Assembly (NCBI RefSeq): GCF_902459465.1
Contig: NC_047070.1
Coordinates: forward strand, 2,728,001-2,792,000
DNA length: 64,000 bases
Source: Asterias rubens
Taxonomy: Eukaryota > Echinodermata > Asteroidea > Forcipulatida > Asteriidae
Reading direction: 5' to 3'
Shown here: positions 43,101 through 51,094 of the stretch, one piece after another
How positions within the stretch are numbered: position 1 is the first letter of the stretch
Layout: the number at the start of each line of letters is the position of its first letter
Notes under the pieces: model-generated
The model's input: the letters and a program-made list of their open reading frames with translations, nothing else
Told to the model about the DNA's origin: nothing
The model's database searches: none
Made by a program: the position numbers and the translations under genes

Positions 43101-45336
43101 ATTTATGAGACATAGCCTAACATCACAAGAGAAGAGATTTGAATTTTGTTATCACAAAGACCAGTTCTAAGATTCTTTCTTGTCCAACATTTACAGGTAA
43201 ACAATCTGTACCTTCACAATGTCACAGAGTATGACGTTCTTGTGAGATGGGAAGACGTCTCATCACATTGTCTCTTGACATACGAGGTGGAATACTCCAC
43301 TCAGCAAAGAGGGCAGTATTTACGAGTGAATGACGTTGATTTGATATTCACTACCTTTCTCTTCTCAGCTGATGCAGTCAGTCATGGTGAGTACTGGCAA
43401 GTATTTAATTAATTTTGGGTTTTTGTTTTAATTAAATGGACACGTTGCCTTGGATCAGGCGAGTTGGTATATGAAAAGCGCTTGTAACCGTTTTTTTATC
43501 AAATGCAATTGGTTCGAAAGATGTTTTAAATATAGAATACAATGATTCACAAAGTATGCCTCAAAATTGTGTGGTCCGCGCTTTATTGAGAAAACAAAAA
43601 CATTACTCTTCAAACTGCCGTGCCAAGTTAGATCACCGTTTAAAAGGAATACCACACAGTTTTGAGGCGTGTTTGTGTGGCTCATTGTATTCTACTTTTA
43701 ACAACTTTTTCAACAAATCTTTCTTACAATATGCATTTTGTAAAAAACGCTTTTCATAGACCAACTAATCCAATCAAGGCAATGTGTCCCTTTAAATGAT
43801 GGTATGATTTTGAAGATTCTAATGATTTTGAATGTAGTTCTTGAAGTATTTGTTCTGAGTAAACTTGTAGGCACAACCATGAGCAAGTTCGATCAGGGTA
43901 CAATTGTCGACTAGTGGTTAGTTTGTAACGTACGAAGCGCATGCGCGCTGAAGTAAAAGTGCGACTGACTCTAGTTGTTTTCTAGCGACCGTATGTGAAA
44001 AAGATGACCGCGAACCATAGCTCTATGCCGTGAACACATAAAAAGTCCATACTCACTTCTTTTCAGCTATTTTAAGAACAACTGGTCCTCTCTGCCTGCA
44101 GCACACTGTGACATGACAAATTGCTATTGGTAACCAACGATGCAACCAACCTCACCCAGCCTCGAGTGGATGGTCGCGAATAGTCAACTAGACTGGTCCA
44201 ACTATCGTTGACTAGCGCAGGTTCAATCAGAGTTGGTCGAACTATGGTTAACTATGGTCGTTGATCGAACTTGCTCCATTTGTGAATCTCTTTTGGGAAA
44301 AGTGTTGGCTCTGAAAAGAGCCATCCTGAAGATGAGCAGAGTATACTTTTCAAAAGATCGGGACCACACCGGCTCTTTACAGAGCCTTCACTCCTGCCGA
44401 AAGAGCTTTACACATGGTTGTTCCCGCAAGTTTGTGTATATCTTTGTTTAAAGGCAGTGGACACTATTGGTAATTACTCAAAATAATTATTAGCATAAAA
44501 CCTTACTTGGTAACGACTACGAGTAAAAGGGAAAAGTTGAGAAATGGCTCCATCTGAAGTAGCGTAGTTTACGAGCAAGAAGTAATTTTCCACGAATTTG
44601 ATTTCGAGACCTCAGACTTAGAATTTGAGGTCTCGAAATCAAGCATCTGAAAACAAACAACTTCGTGTGATAAGGGTGTTTTTTCTTTCATTACTATGTC
44701 GCAACTTCGACGACCGATTGAGCTAAAATTATCACAGGTTTGTTATTTTATGTATATGTTGAGATACACCGAGTGAGAAGACTGGTCTTTGACAATTACG
44801 CAGTATGTGTCTAGTATCTTTAACCATCCATTCTTTAACTCTCTGAGTATTTCTTTATTTGTTTTTCACACCGTTGAGGTACCCATTGCTAACACACAGA
44901 ATTTAAATTGCCTCTAGCCACTGGGCTAGGTCAGTGGTCTAGTGGTAAGACATCTGCTTTAGCAAACAAAGGTCATGGGTTCGCATCCCACCCAAATGTT
45001 TTGCCTGTGTATTTTTTTCACAGAACTCAAGAATACAGTATACAGTGCTGAATACACATCGGTGTAAGGGTTAAAACAAATTATATTTTTTTCTGTAAAA
45101 GGAAAGCTATTGAATTTTTGCTATCCTTGGATAAGTTTGTTAATTTGTTTCTTTATTTTCTTCTACTTTCTACTATAACAAAAATATTTCAGATTAATGA
45201 CTTTTTACAAAAATTTCTTTTTTACTTTTTTACAGGTGCTCTAGCGAGCATTAGCACCAAAGGATGGTATCGTGTAAGAGCTGTAGACTATTGGAATCGT
45301 CCTGGCGATTATTCTACACCCGTGCAGTTGAAGTAG
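24852..45336 (+). CDS. IDUA: Alpha-L-iduronidase (IDUA), 14 coding exons, 641 aa
   Basis: Lysosomal glycosidase (GH39) that removes terminal iduronic acid from dermatan and heparan sulfate. Exons: 24852-24991, 27065-27205, 28253-28449, 29843-29938, 30979-31181, 37116-37216, 38173-38251, 38726-38966, 39396-39474, 39586-39695, 41048-41169, 42522-42647, 43197-43386 and 45236-45336. All phases agree and the length is close to human (653). Signal peptide about 1-21. GFCPPLPH (residues 45-52) opens the TIM barrel. Acid/base E177 lies in [10 protein letters not shown] and the nucleophile E294 in [10 protein letters not shown]. The later exons encode the beta-sandwich and Fn3-like parts, ending [17 protein letters not shown]. 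Two acceptors (28253/28256 and 39396/39399) are NAG-NAG pairs. Introns are swollen by MITEs and SINEs, intron 5 alone being 5.9 kb. Confidence 0.96.
25053..25168. repeat. Fold-back element
   Basis: The left arm, TTATCACACAAGCGCGAGTG/GAATACG, is complementary to CGTATTCCACGAGCGCGCGT/GTTATAA at the right. The inner arms contain TATAGC.../GCTATA and TGCGTC/GACGCA. In IDUA intron 1. Confidence 0.75.
25470..26345 (+). repeat. Degenerate local duplications in IDUA intron 1
   Basis: The block AAATGGCACC...TGTGCCTTCATTCAGC...CAATGAAAATTAGAGGGCTA occurs at about 25559 and again at about 25948. AAGAAATGATGAT plus a pyrimidine-rich TCCTCCCTC stretch occurs three times (about 25660, 25800, 26090). Confidence 0.7.
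27365..27752 (+). repeat. TTAA-flanked MITE family A, full copy
   Basis: It begins TTAAAGACAGCGGACACTAT and ends TAGTGTCCACTGCCTTTAA. A central hairpin GAGACCTCAAATTC/GAGGTCTC-type is present. In IDUA intron 2. Confidence 0.88.
27778..28132 (+). repeat. MITE family A, second tandem-oriented copy
   Basis: It follows the previous copy by about 25 bp in the same orientation, lacks the first ~25 bases, and ends GAGTAATTACTGTAGTGTCC. In IDUA intron 2, ending about 120 bp before exon 3. Confidence 0.85.
28470..29060. repeat. Family H fold-back containing a MITE A insertion
   Basis: The host ends are CCCAATTTCGTAGAGCTGCT (about 28487) and AGCAGCTCTATGAAACTGG (about 29013-29031). A complete family A MITE (28503-28881) sits immediately after the left GCTGCTTAAAG. 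Confidence 0.8.
29037..29503. repeat. Second family H fold-back with an MITE A insertion in the opposite orientation
   Basis: Host ends are CCCAATTTCATAGAGCTGCT (29040) and AGCAGCTCTATGAAATAGGG (about 29480-29500). A reverse-oriented family A copy (29063-29365, lacking its far end) follows the left GCTGCTTTAAGG. Confidence 0.8.
29653..29815 (+). repeat. tRNA-derived SINE, family S1
   Basis: The head, CTCGGTGGTCTAGTTGGTAA, resembles a tRNA A box/D arm and GGGTCCGAATACAACCC a decayed B box. The tail carries TTTTTTCACAGAACACTAGG and ACACATCAGTGTAAGGGT. It ends about 28 bp before the acceptor of IDUA exon 4. Confidence 0.75.
29997..30292 (+). repeat. SINE family S2, full copy
   Basis: GTCGTGGCCGAGCAGATAAG head, GTGTGGGTTCGAATCCCGGT B box, then a tail with ACTTAACTATAATTGCTTC and ATGGTTTAAGGAATGA. 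Its inverted partner follows at 30303. Confidence 0.82.
30303..30700 (-). repeat. SINE family S2, inverted copy
   Basis: Reverse complement of the preceding SINE: TAAACCATCTCAGCTCCCTG..., AACTGGGATT-type B box near 30580 and a CTTGGCCACGACACC head near 30645. Together they make a ~300-bp inverted pair in IDUA intron 4. Confidence 0.82.
31504..32291. repeat. ~790-bp element with inverted ends carrying CACGTG
   Basis: The left end reads AATAGACCGATTGCGCTCTG then ATCACGTGACCTATAGTGGG. The right end is TACCCACTATAGGTCACGTG then AATGGGTCTATTG. In IDUA intron 5. Confidence 0.75.
32735..32908. repeat. GC-rich fold-back element in IDUA intron 5
   Basis: CCCTTTTTGAAACGACGGCG at the left pairs imperfectly with GCCGTGGTTTCGTAAAGGG at the right. 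The open frames on both strands here come from this GC-rich palindrome. Confidence 0.6.
35223..35793. repeat. ~570-bp element with inverted ends CACACCATGGCGTA
   Basis: It begins TTAAAGGCCCTGTCACACCA and ends GGTATGCCATGGTGTGGC. The interior repeats GCGTAT/ATACGC words many times, as in a decayed multi-hairpin element. Confidence 0.65.
36291..36562. repeat. Degenerate ACTGGTTT/AACTAGTT repeat array with inverted ends
   Basis: The ends CCCAGGTCAAAATT and AATTTTGACCTGGG are complementary. Between them the words AACTGGTT, AACTAGGTT and CCAGTTAA recur every 10-20 bases in both orientations. Confidence 0.75.
37431..37596. repeat. Fold-back element, arms ~75 bp
   Basis: GCTTGGCCGGTTTTAAATAC...CCGGTTACAGTCTGGATGCG is followed by its complement, ATCCAGACTGCAACCGG...GTATTAAAC-type, ending ACCGGCCAAGC. 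In IDUA intron 6. Confidence 0.82.
38338..38662 (-). repeat. Divergent MITE family A-like copy
   Basis: In reverse orientation, the right end GGTCTTTGACAATTACCGAA/GTTGTCCGGTGCCTTTAA and GGGTGTTTTTTCTTTCAT match family A. The left part diverges. In IDUA intron 7. Confidence 0.65.
40085..40131 (+). repeat. AAT trinucleotide microsatellite
   Basis: Run of AATAATAAT units at the end of a LINE-like tail in IDUA intron 10. Confidence 0.85.
40251..40383. repeat. Fold-back element GTGGATTTCACAAAGAGTTAGG (copy 1)
   Basis: Ends ATTTCACAAAGAGTTAGGAC and CTTTTGTGAAATCGACC are complementary. Its relative is at 59103-59252. Confidence 0.75.
40614..40988. repeat. TTAA-flanked MITE family B (copy 2)
   Basis: TTTAAAGCCATTGGACACTT at the left, AAGTGTCAAATGGCTTTAA at the right. 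It shares its whole body with 16513-16864. In IDUA intron 10, ending about 60 bp before exon 11. Confidence 0.87.
41287..41646 (-). repeat. MITE family A, full reverse copy
   Basis: It starts TTTAAAGGCAGTGGACACTG and ends CAATAGTGTCCAGTGTCTTTAA, with the central GAGACCTCAGGATTAGAA hairpin. In IDUA intron 11. Confidence 0.87.
41785..41960 (+). pseudogene. LINE reverse-transcriptase C-terminal scrap
   Basis: Translated with a frameshift it gives STLWNSFPP then [17 protein letters not shown], the usual end of CR1/L2-type RT proteins. Short, so only moderately sure. Confidence 0.45.
41958..42137. mobile_element. 180-bp MITE with CRE palindromes in its ends and CCAAT/YY1 motifs inside
   Basis: The inverted ends are CAATAGACCTTACGTACATG/ACGTCA and TGACGTCAATGCATGAGGTC/TATTG. 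TGACGTCA occurs at 41976-41983 and 42113-42120, ATTGGCCAAT near 42029, and AAGATGGCGGC at 42098-42108. In IDUA intron 11. Confidence 0.7.
42187..42482. repeat. Fold-back element, arms ~130 bp
   Basis: AAATAAAGACAGCAAAAAAAG...GGCGATTTTGACACCTTGTTTG is followed, after a 17-nt loop, by its complement ending TTTTTGCTGTCTTTAT. It ends about 40 bp before IDUA exon 12. Confidence 0.88.
42714..43068 (+). repeat. MITE family A copy in IDUA intron 12
   Basis: TTTAAAGATACTGGACACCT start; GAGACCTCAGCTGAGGTCTT central hairpin; end CTGTCCAGTGCCTTTAG, lacking part of the terminal repeat. Confidence 0.83.
43432..43795. repeat. TTAA-flanked MITE family D (copy 2)
   Basis: Inverted ends GGACACGTTGCCTTGGAT and ATCAAGGCAATGTGTCCC next to TTAA on both sides; body as in 6224-6620. 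It starts about 45 bp after the exon 13 donor. Confidence 0.83.
44451..44823 (-). repeat. MITE family A, reverse copy in IDUA intron 13
   Basis: TTTAAAGGCAGTGGACACTA at the start, GAGACCTCAGACTTAGAA hairpin, end ATGTGTCTAGTATCTTTAA. Confidence 0.85.
44930..45080 (+). repeat. tRNA-derived SINE, family S1
   Basis: Head GTCAGTGGTCTAGTGGTAAG, B box GGGTTCGCATCCCACCC, tail TTTTTTCACAGAACTCAAGA and ACACATCGGTGTAAGGGT. This tail corresponds to the unit of the minisatellite at 52739. Confidence 0.82.
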
Positions 45337-45344
45337 TCCCTGTA

Positions 45345-45480
45345 TGAGGCTGTATCAGAATTGGCGTCAACAGCTATGGCTACGGCTGTTGCTAAGGGTG
45401 TTGCTAAGGACGTCCTATACCTCAACACATGATGACATGGAAATCTAGCCGTAGCCGTAGCTGTAGCCGCCAATTCAGAA
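45345..45480. repeat. Fold-back element, GGCCGTGT-related (copy 3)
   Basis: AATTGGCGTCAACAGCTATG/GCTACGGCT pairs with AGCCGTAGCTGTAGCCGCCA/ATT. It lies in the IDUA 3' UTR, directly after the stop codon, so it would be transcribed. Confidence 0.75.
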
Positions 45481-45709
45481 TTAACTTCAACATATTTCTG
45501 ACAATCTTTTTCATAAAGCTGTTTCAATCACTTACCTTTTTTAGATACTGTCTTTCACTTCAAGAAATAGTCAGGAAATTTGGGTTCTGTCCATTTCTCA
45601 AAGTCATGTGACCTTTTTTATCAACAAATTGTGCTTAAGAAATAATATAATGTATGTATTTTTATGTTTTATACCTCTTTAAACTTTTATATTTAAATAT
45701 TTACTGTAA

Positions 45710-45715
45710 AATAAA
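45710..45715 (+). terminator. Likely polyadenylation signal of IDUA
   Basis: AATAAA about 375 bases after the IDUA stop codon, in an AT-rich 3' UTR and followed by a T-rich stretch. Confidence 0.5.
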
Positions 45716-45783
45716 ACAGTACTTATTTGATGTACACATTTTGAATACATTTTTTTATACACCATATTGTTTAACAACCCATT

Positions 45784-46172
45784 ATTAAAGGAACGTTACA
45801 GAATTGGTAAGTAACAAAAATCGTGAAGATCACAGGTTTACATAAAACTTACACGGTCTAAATGATGATGATAGTAGAAAACATCCCTTGAAATATTGTT
45901 GTCTGAAAAGTCATATTTGATGAGAAATAAATAATCTAAATTCGCTTTTGGAGCTTAACGCTCAGTGAGCGTTTTATTCATTTTTTTGTTTTGGCATCGA
46001 TGCAATGCAAAATTTGTAATTTATTTTTCACTATTCTCCCGTGACCCAGATGGCTGATCGATCTCAAACTTCTACAGGTTTGTCATTTTATGTTTATGAT
46101 GGATTACATAAAGTACTTACACTACCAGCAGCTGTTTGGTTAGCAAAAACCAATTCTGTAATGTTCCTTTAA
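45784..46172. repeat. TTAA-flanked MITE family C (copy 2)
   Basis: TTAAAGGAACGTTACAGAAT at the left and TTCTGTAATGTTCCTTTAA at the right, with CGCTCAGTGAGCG inside. Confidence 0.87.
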
Positions 46173-46184
46173 TGTTAGGTTGAT

Positions 46185-46262
46185 TGACTAGAGTGGGATT
46201 TGAACCTGCGACCTCCGAATTGAATGTGCTGGCACTCTACCAACTGAGCCATCTAGCCCTAT
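46185..46262 (-). repeat. tRNA-like pseudogene / SINE head
   Basis: On the minus strand: GGGCTAGATGGCTCAGTTGG, TAGAG, and GGTTCAAATCCCACTC as T arm. The acceptor ends do not pair, so this is not an intact tRNA gene. Related to 17365-17433. Confidence 0.6.
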
Positions 46263-46277
46263 ATAGGTGGTCTCTCT

Positions 46278-47463
46278 TTTTATGCCCCGCTGGCGAAGCA
46301 AGCCAAAGGGGCGTCTAATGTGTGCGTGTTTGCAATCATTGTCCGAGTGATAACTCAAGAAGGACTTAAACTCCAAAAAACTTGGTTTGTGGATTGTTCT
46401 TGGGATCCCCCACAAGCCTATTGTTTTCAGACCGTCTACGATAAATGTAAAGGTTATTATGGCTAAAACAATTGAAATGTTGTTCGAGCGATAAATGTAA
46501 AGGTTATTATGGCTAAAACAATTGAAATGTTGTTCGAGCAATAACTCGAGAAGGACTTGGCATATCAACTCCAAACTTGGTTTGTGGATTAGTCATGGGA
46601 TCCCCCAGAAGCTTATTGTTTATGGACCCCCTCAGTCGAATATTAAAGACAGTGGACACTATTAGTAATTGTCAAAGACTACTGTTCATAGTTGGTGTAT
46701 CTCAACATATGCATAAAATAACACTGCTGTGAAAATTTGAGCTCAATCGGTCGTCGAAGTTGCGAGATAATAATAAAAGAAAAAAGCACCCTTCAAGTCA
46801 CACGAAATTGTGCTTTCAGATGCTTGATTTTGAGACCTCAAATTCTAAAACTGAGGTCTCAAAATCGAATTCGTGGAAAATTACTTCTTTCTCGCAAACT
46901 ACGTTACATCAGAGGGAGCCATTTCTCACAATGTTTTATACTATCAACAGCTCCCCATTACTCGTCACCAAGTAGGGTTTTATGCGATTAATTATTTTGA
47001 GTAGTTACCAATATTGTCCACTTCCTTTAAAGGCACTAGACACTATTGGTAATCACTCAAAATAATTATTAGCATAAAACTTACTTGGTAATGATCACTG
47101 GAGAGCTATTGATAGTATAAAAACATTGTGAGAAATGGCTCCCTCCAAAGTAACATGTAATTTTCCATTATTGAATTTGATTTTGAGACCTCAGATTTAG
47201 ATTTTTGAGGTCGTGATGAAATCAAGCATCAAATTGCCAAAGGTATCCAGTGTCTTTAAGTTAATTCAAGAGCAATAACTCAAGAAGGACTTGGCACTGT
47301 GGATTGGTCTTGGGTCCCCAACACAATCCTATTGTTTTTAGACCCTCTAGGTTAAAATGTAAAGTTCATCATGGCTAAAACAAAACAAAATGTCCAAGCA
47401 ACAACTCAAGATTGAGATTACTCTTAGCGGGGCATTTGTGTTTGTCAGCACACTTGTCTTGTT
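46278..47463. repeat. Older repeat with ends ATGCCCCGCT, hosting two MITE A copies
   Basis: It starts TTATGCCCCGCTGGCGAAGC and ends TTAGCGGGGCATTTGTG. The motif ATAACTCAAGAAGGACTTGG occurs three times. An exact 50-bp tandem duplication is at 46441-46540. Two family A MITEs (46645-47029 forward, 47028-47262 reverse and truncated) interrupt it. Confidence 0.75.
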
Positions 47464-47760
47464 TGTAAGTGGCTTTGTTCAGAAGTGCTCATTGCTAAAA
47501 TACATTGGCATGTATCTCAGTATTTGAAATTTACGGTAATAAGTGCTGAGCATTTCCGACTTGTTACAGTAACAGGCCTGTTTTTCTAACAGTGTATGCA
47601 GGTGGTGGCATTGTTCACTTAATCTTAGTTCCTGTATTTTATTGTTCAAGATTTGCTACAAATACTTTTTTATACCGTTAACTATTGGGTTAATTTCTAA
47701 TATCTGGCTGGTCCAGAATACTAAATTTGTATATTGTAATCATGTATATGTTTATTTATG

Positions 47761-47850
47761 GCATGCTATGGCCGAGCGGATCACTGGACTCGACCCCTGG
47801 TGTTTCTGATCAGTAGAGTGTGGGTTCAAGTCCCGGTTGTGATGCTTGAA
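47761..47850 (+). repeat. SINE S2 fragment
   Basis: GCTATGGCCGAGCGGATCAC head and GTGTGGGTTCAAGTCCCGGT B box, then unrelated sequence. Confidence 0.6.
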
Positions 47851-48264
47851 CTATGTTTTACCATAAATGGATTCTCCTTACGGTGGCACATTAAACCGTT
47901 GGGCCCTTGTAGGCCTACAGTGAATTGAACACGCCATGTTTCTGGTTCACATGCAAATACACAAGTAACAGTTTTCGTCAGGCTTTCGAGCTACATTGAT
48001 TAAATTTCACTCATGAGGCATCCTTGTTTCATTACCAGAAATATGTAATAATAATAATATTATGTCCTAGGTATATTGCCCTGGGATGCTATATATTGTA
48101 TTTGTGATGAATAAACATATAAAATGACACAACTTCTTTAGAACCAGATGATATGTTTCCATGTTATCCTTATTTGATTTTTTGGAGGTTCAGTTCCCAA
48201 GCTCCCAACTTAGGACGATTAAAGTTTTTAAATACTCCATTTTTGAGAATGATAAATGGTTGTT

Positions 48265-48320
48265 AGTTGCCATAACGTCACCCTCCTGCCGACGGCGTAG
48301 AGGGTTACGTTATCGCAACT
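48265..48320. repeat. Short palindromic element, AGTTGCGATAACG family (copy 4)
   Basis: AGTTGCCATAACGTCACCCT, CCTGCCGACGGCG centre, then AGGGTTACGTTATCGCAACT. Confidence 0.8.
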
Positions 48321-48394
48321 TAATGGTTGTCATGGTCAGACCCACCCCAAAGAGGGGTTATCCAGTTTTGTGAGCCCCGGTCTCGCTTGCTAGG

Positions 48395-48503
48395 CTTGGC
48401 CCAAGACGTCAGTGATCGAAAGTGGATAGTTGGAGGCCCCGCTGTAGCGATTTACAACTGAGCGAAGTGCACTATCCACTATTGATCACTGACGTCTTGA
48501 GCC
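48395..48503. repeat. Fold-back element, arms ~40 bp
   Basis: CCAAGACGTCAGTGATCGAA/AGTGGATAGT pairs with ACTATCCACTATTGATCACT/GACGTCTTG. Bounded by GGCTTGGC/GAGCC. Confidence 0.82.
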
Positions 48504-49343
48504 AAGACTACTCGCTCGCTAGCTCTAATGCTCTAATAAAGCAGGGACAGAAATAGGCACAGAGTGCATGCAGCCGACATCGATCCCCAGAGTGAGTACT
48601 GTGTGCGATCGTTGGACTTCCGATATTTAACCTGGGAACAAGTCTGTCCAACTAGGAGGAGTGGAGGTTTTAATTGCTACAAAATCTATTCCACAGAAAC
48701 CTTGGTAAATACACTTTTTCCGTCAAATTAATAAATTTTAATGAACATTTTGTTGTATACGAAGATGTTAACATTTTCGTTAATTACATGCGCCATGTAT
48801 AGCTACCGGGAAGCTGTTTTTTGCATGTTTGCCAGGCGTTACAGGAGTGTCCCAGTTTCCGGACAAGTGCTTTCGCATAGGATTTAGGAATAGGATTTGT
48901 TTTTGTTTTGTTTAATACATACCGGGTATTTTGCCTTATTTTTTTGGTTTGATGATTGCGACTTACCAACTGACTGAGGTGGAACCTTATTAAGTGTCTT
49001 CCATTTCATCAGTTGACATCCAGGTTTTTTTAGCAGCTCTTCTTTTAAATTGAAATCGATCTAATTTTGATAATGTTATAAAATTAACTTAGGATTAATG
49101 TTTAAACTTTAATGTTTCTTAAATTCTAATTATCTAGACTTTAGTTTTTCACTTTTGTTCAGCAGTGCCATGTACATGTACCTCCCTTGTACAATAAAAT
49201 TTAGTACACAACTGTCCTGACTTAATACGCTTCCGTACCTGACCCCTTGGTCTAATTGAGTAATTCCCTCCCCCTTTTGTAACCTTGTTTTTAAGTTACA
49301 TTTGTTATTCATTCAAATCAATTCAATGTCTAACTAATAGGAA

Positions 49344-49467
49344 AAGTTTCCGTATGGCGCCACCACTTTTTCATTCGAAATAAAATAATATAGTATCTAA
49401 TTTACCTGATTGATATATCCCTTTTTGTAAAAATGAGTGAAAAAGTGGTGGCGCCATACGGAAAGTT
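49344..49467. repeat. Fold-back element with a 60-bp AT-rich loop
   Basis: AACTTTCCGTATGGCGCC-type arm (AAGTTTCCGTATGGCGCCAC, CACTTTTTCA) with its exact complement TGAAAAAGTGGTGGCGCCAT ACGGAAAGTT. Confidence 0.85.
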
Positions 49468-50226
49468 ATCCAACTAATAAATTACTAATTTGCTTTTATA
49501 CCATTTTGAACTGTTGTTCCTGATATATTGGCCGAATAACTTAAAAAATAATAATATAGTAAAAGTATCTGACCTCCACTATTTCTCTGTTATTGTTCTT
49601 ACCCCTATTTGTTTGTTAGAAATGTGAGAAGTTAATTGCATTTTAAGTTGCCGCCTAAACTACGTGCAGCCGGTTGCTCAAGAGGATTTTAATTTTAATT
49701 TTAAAGAATGGAAATTAATGAAGTCCAACATTCACCAAAGATGTGAATCACACACAAGAGCCTAAAGTGGAGGTCAGATAAAGACAGTTTTCAATCAATC
49801 ATAAACAAAAATCCAAATCAAATAATAAGAAAGAAAAGTGGGATTTAAAACTTTGCATGGTGGAAATATGATATGGACAGGTTTGCGGTAACACCACCAA
49901 GTAATAAATAAATGAGTTGGGGTGGTTCTGAAAAGAACTATTGGTTTCAACTCGACGTTATTGTAGAAAGAAGCTAAATTTTCAAAGATTATTTATAGTG
50001 TACCTTAATTCTATGCCCCCATAAGCATGCAGATGGCATGTCAGGTTTGTATCAGCTTTTGTTTACAGATAAATGTTTACTTGTTGGTTCATTCTTGAAA
50101 AAATTGTAAAACCATTGCGTTTGTGGCAACAACAATCTTTGTGTATTTTTCAGTGGCTGTCTGATCGGAAGAAAAGATCTTTACAGAAGTCGGACCAAGG
50201 TATTTGAGTTGCTTCGATCCATCACT

Positions 50227-51061
50227 ATGACGATGAAGAATACAAGTGGTCTGTTGCAGAAGCTTCGGAGTTTGATGAAAGCCAAACAGTACATCGGCTC
50301 AGATGCAATCCAAGCGTATATCATACCATCGGGTGATGCTCATCAGGTACTTGACCCTGCCCTCAACTTGATTTATTTATTTATTTACATTACTCATTTA
50401 TTTATTTACGTAATCTTTAGTTCGGGTAAACTCTGATCAATGCCAAGCACTGCTTTGCTTTTTACAAAAATTGTATGAGTAAAAAACATAAACATATTAC
50501 ACTAAAATTGATAAAAAAGGAAAGACACCTCGGTCTCCTGCTTTAATTAATAGCAAATCTTTACACAGAGTTGTAGATTAAAAGACACATAAAATAGCTA
50601 TTAAAGGAAGCAGGATATGTTGAACAAAAGGATTTAAAAATACCAATTACTCATTTGAGCTTGAAATGTGCTCCAACTAGGGATGGGATGTATCTAATTA
50701 TAATGTACTTGAGATTTGTTATAACCAGTGTTGTAGCTAGACCTTTAGTGATGGGCTCTATGTATATCAAGTTTAGTCCACGAGCGGTTTAACAAATTAA
50801 TTATTATTGTTTAGATATGGGGCCAGCATTGCTGAAGTGCAATCCAGGGGAAATCTGTGCTGGGTAGTTCTGGGCAAGCCCGTCCGGCACCGCCCCCATC
50901 GTGGCTAAAAAAACTGGTTATAACTCTCGATCCTACCTAACGTTGTAGAGGATCAAGGGTTATGATCACTCCTAGCTAAGATAATACATTCCAGAGATCA
51001 GTGATTTTAGAGTTGGGCCAGAAAGCTCAAGATTGGAGTCTAGGACAAGTCCTGTGGTCAT

Positions 51062-51094
<33 letters not shown>

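Larger units (their letters stand above)
45337..50153. other. IDUA 3' UTR and intergenic region before the first seen XPNPEP1 exon
   Basis: No coding exon recognised. It contains fold-backs (45345, 48395, 49344), MITE C (45784), a tRNA-like unit (46185), a host repeat with two MITE A insertions (46278-47463), a SINE S2 fragment (47761) and a short palindrome (48265). The promoter and any upstream exon of XPNPEP1 should lie between about 48500 and 50153 but cannot be fixed. Confidence 0.5.

Noticed and set aside
46188-46574. 128-codon minus-strand frame
   Set aside because: Covers a tRNA-like unit and a dispersed repeat; no protein family recognised.
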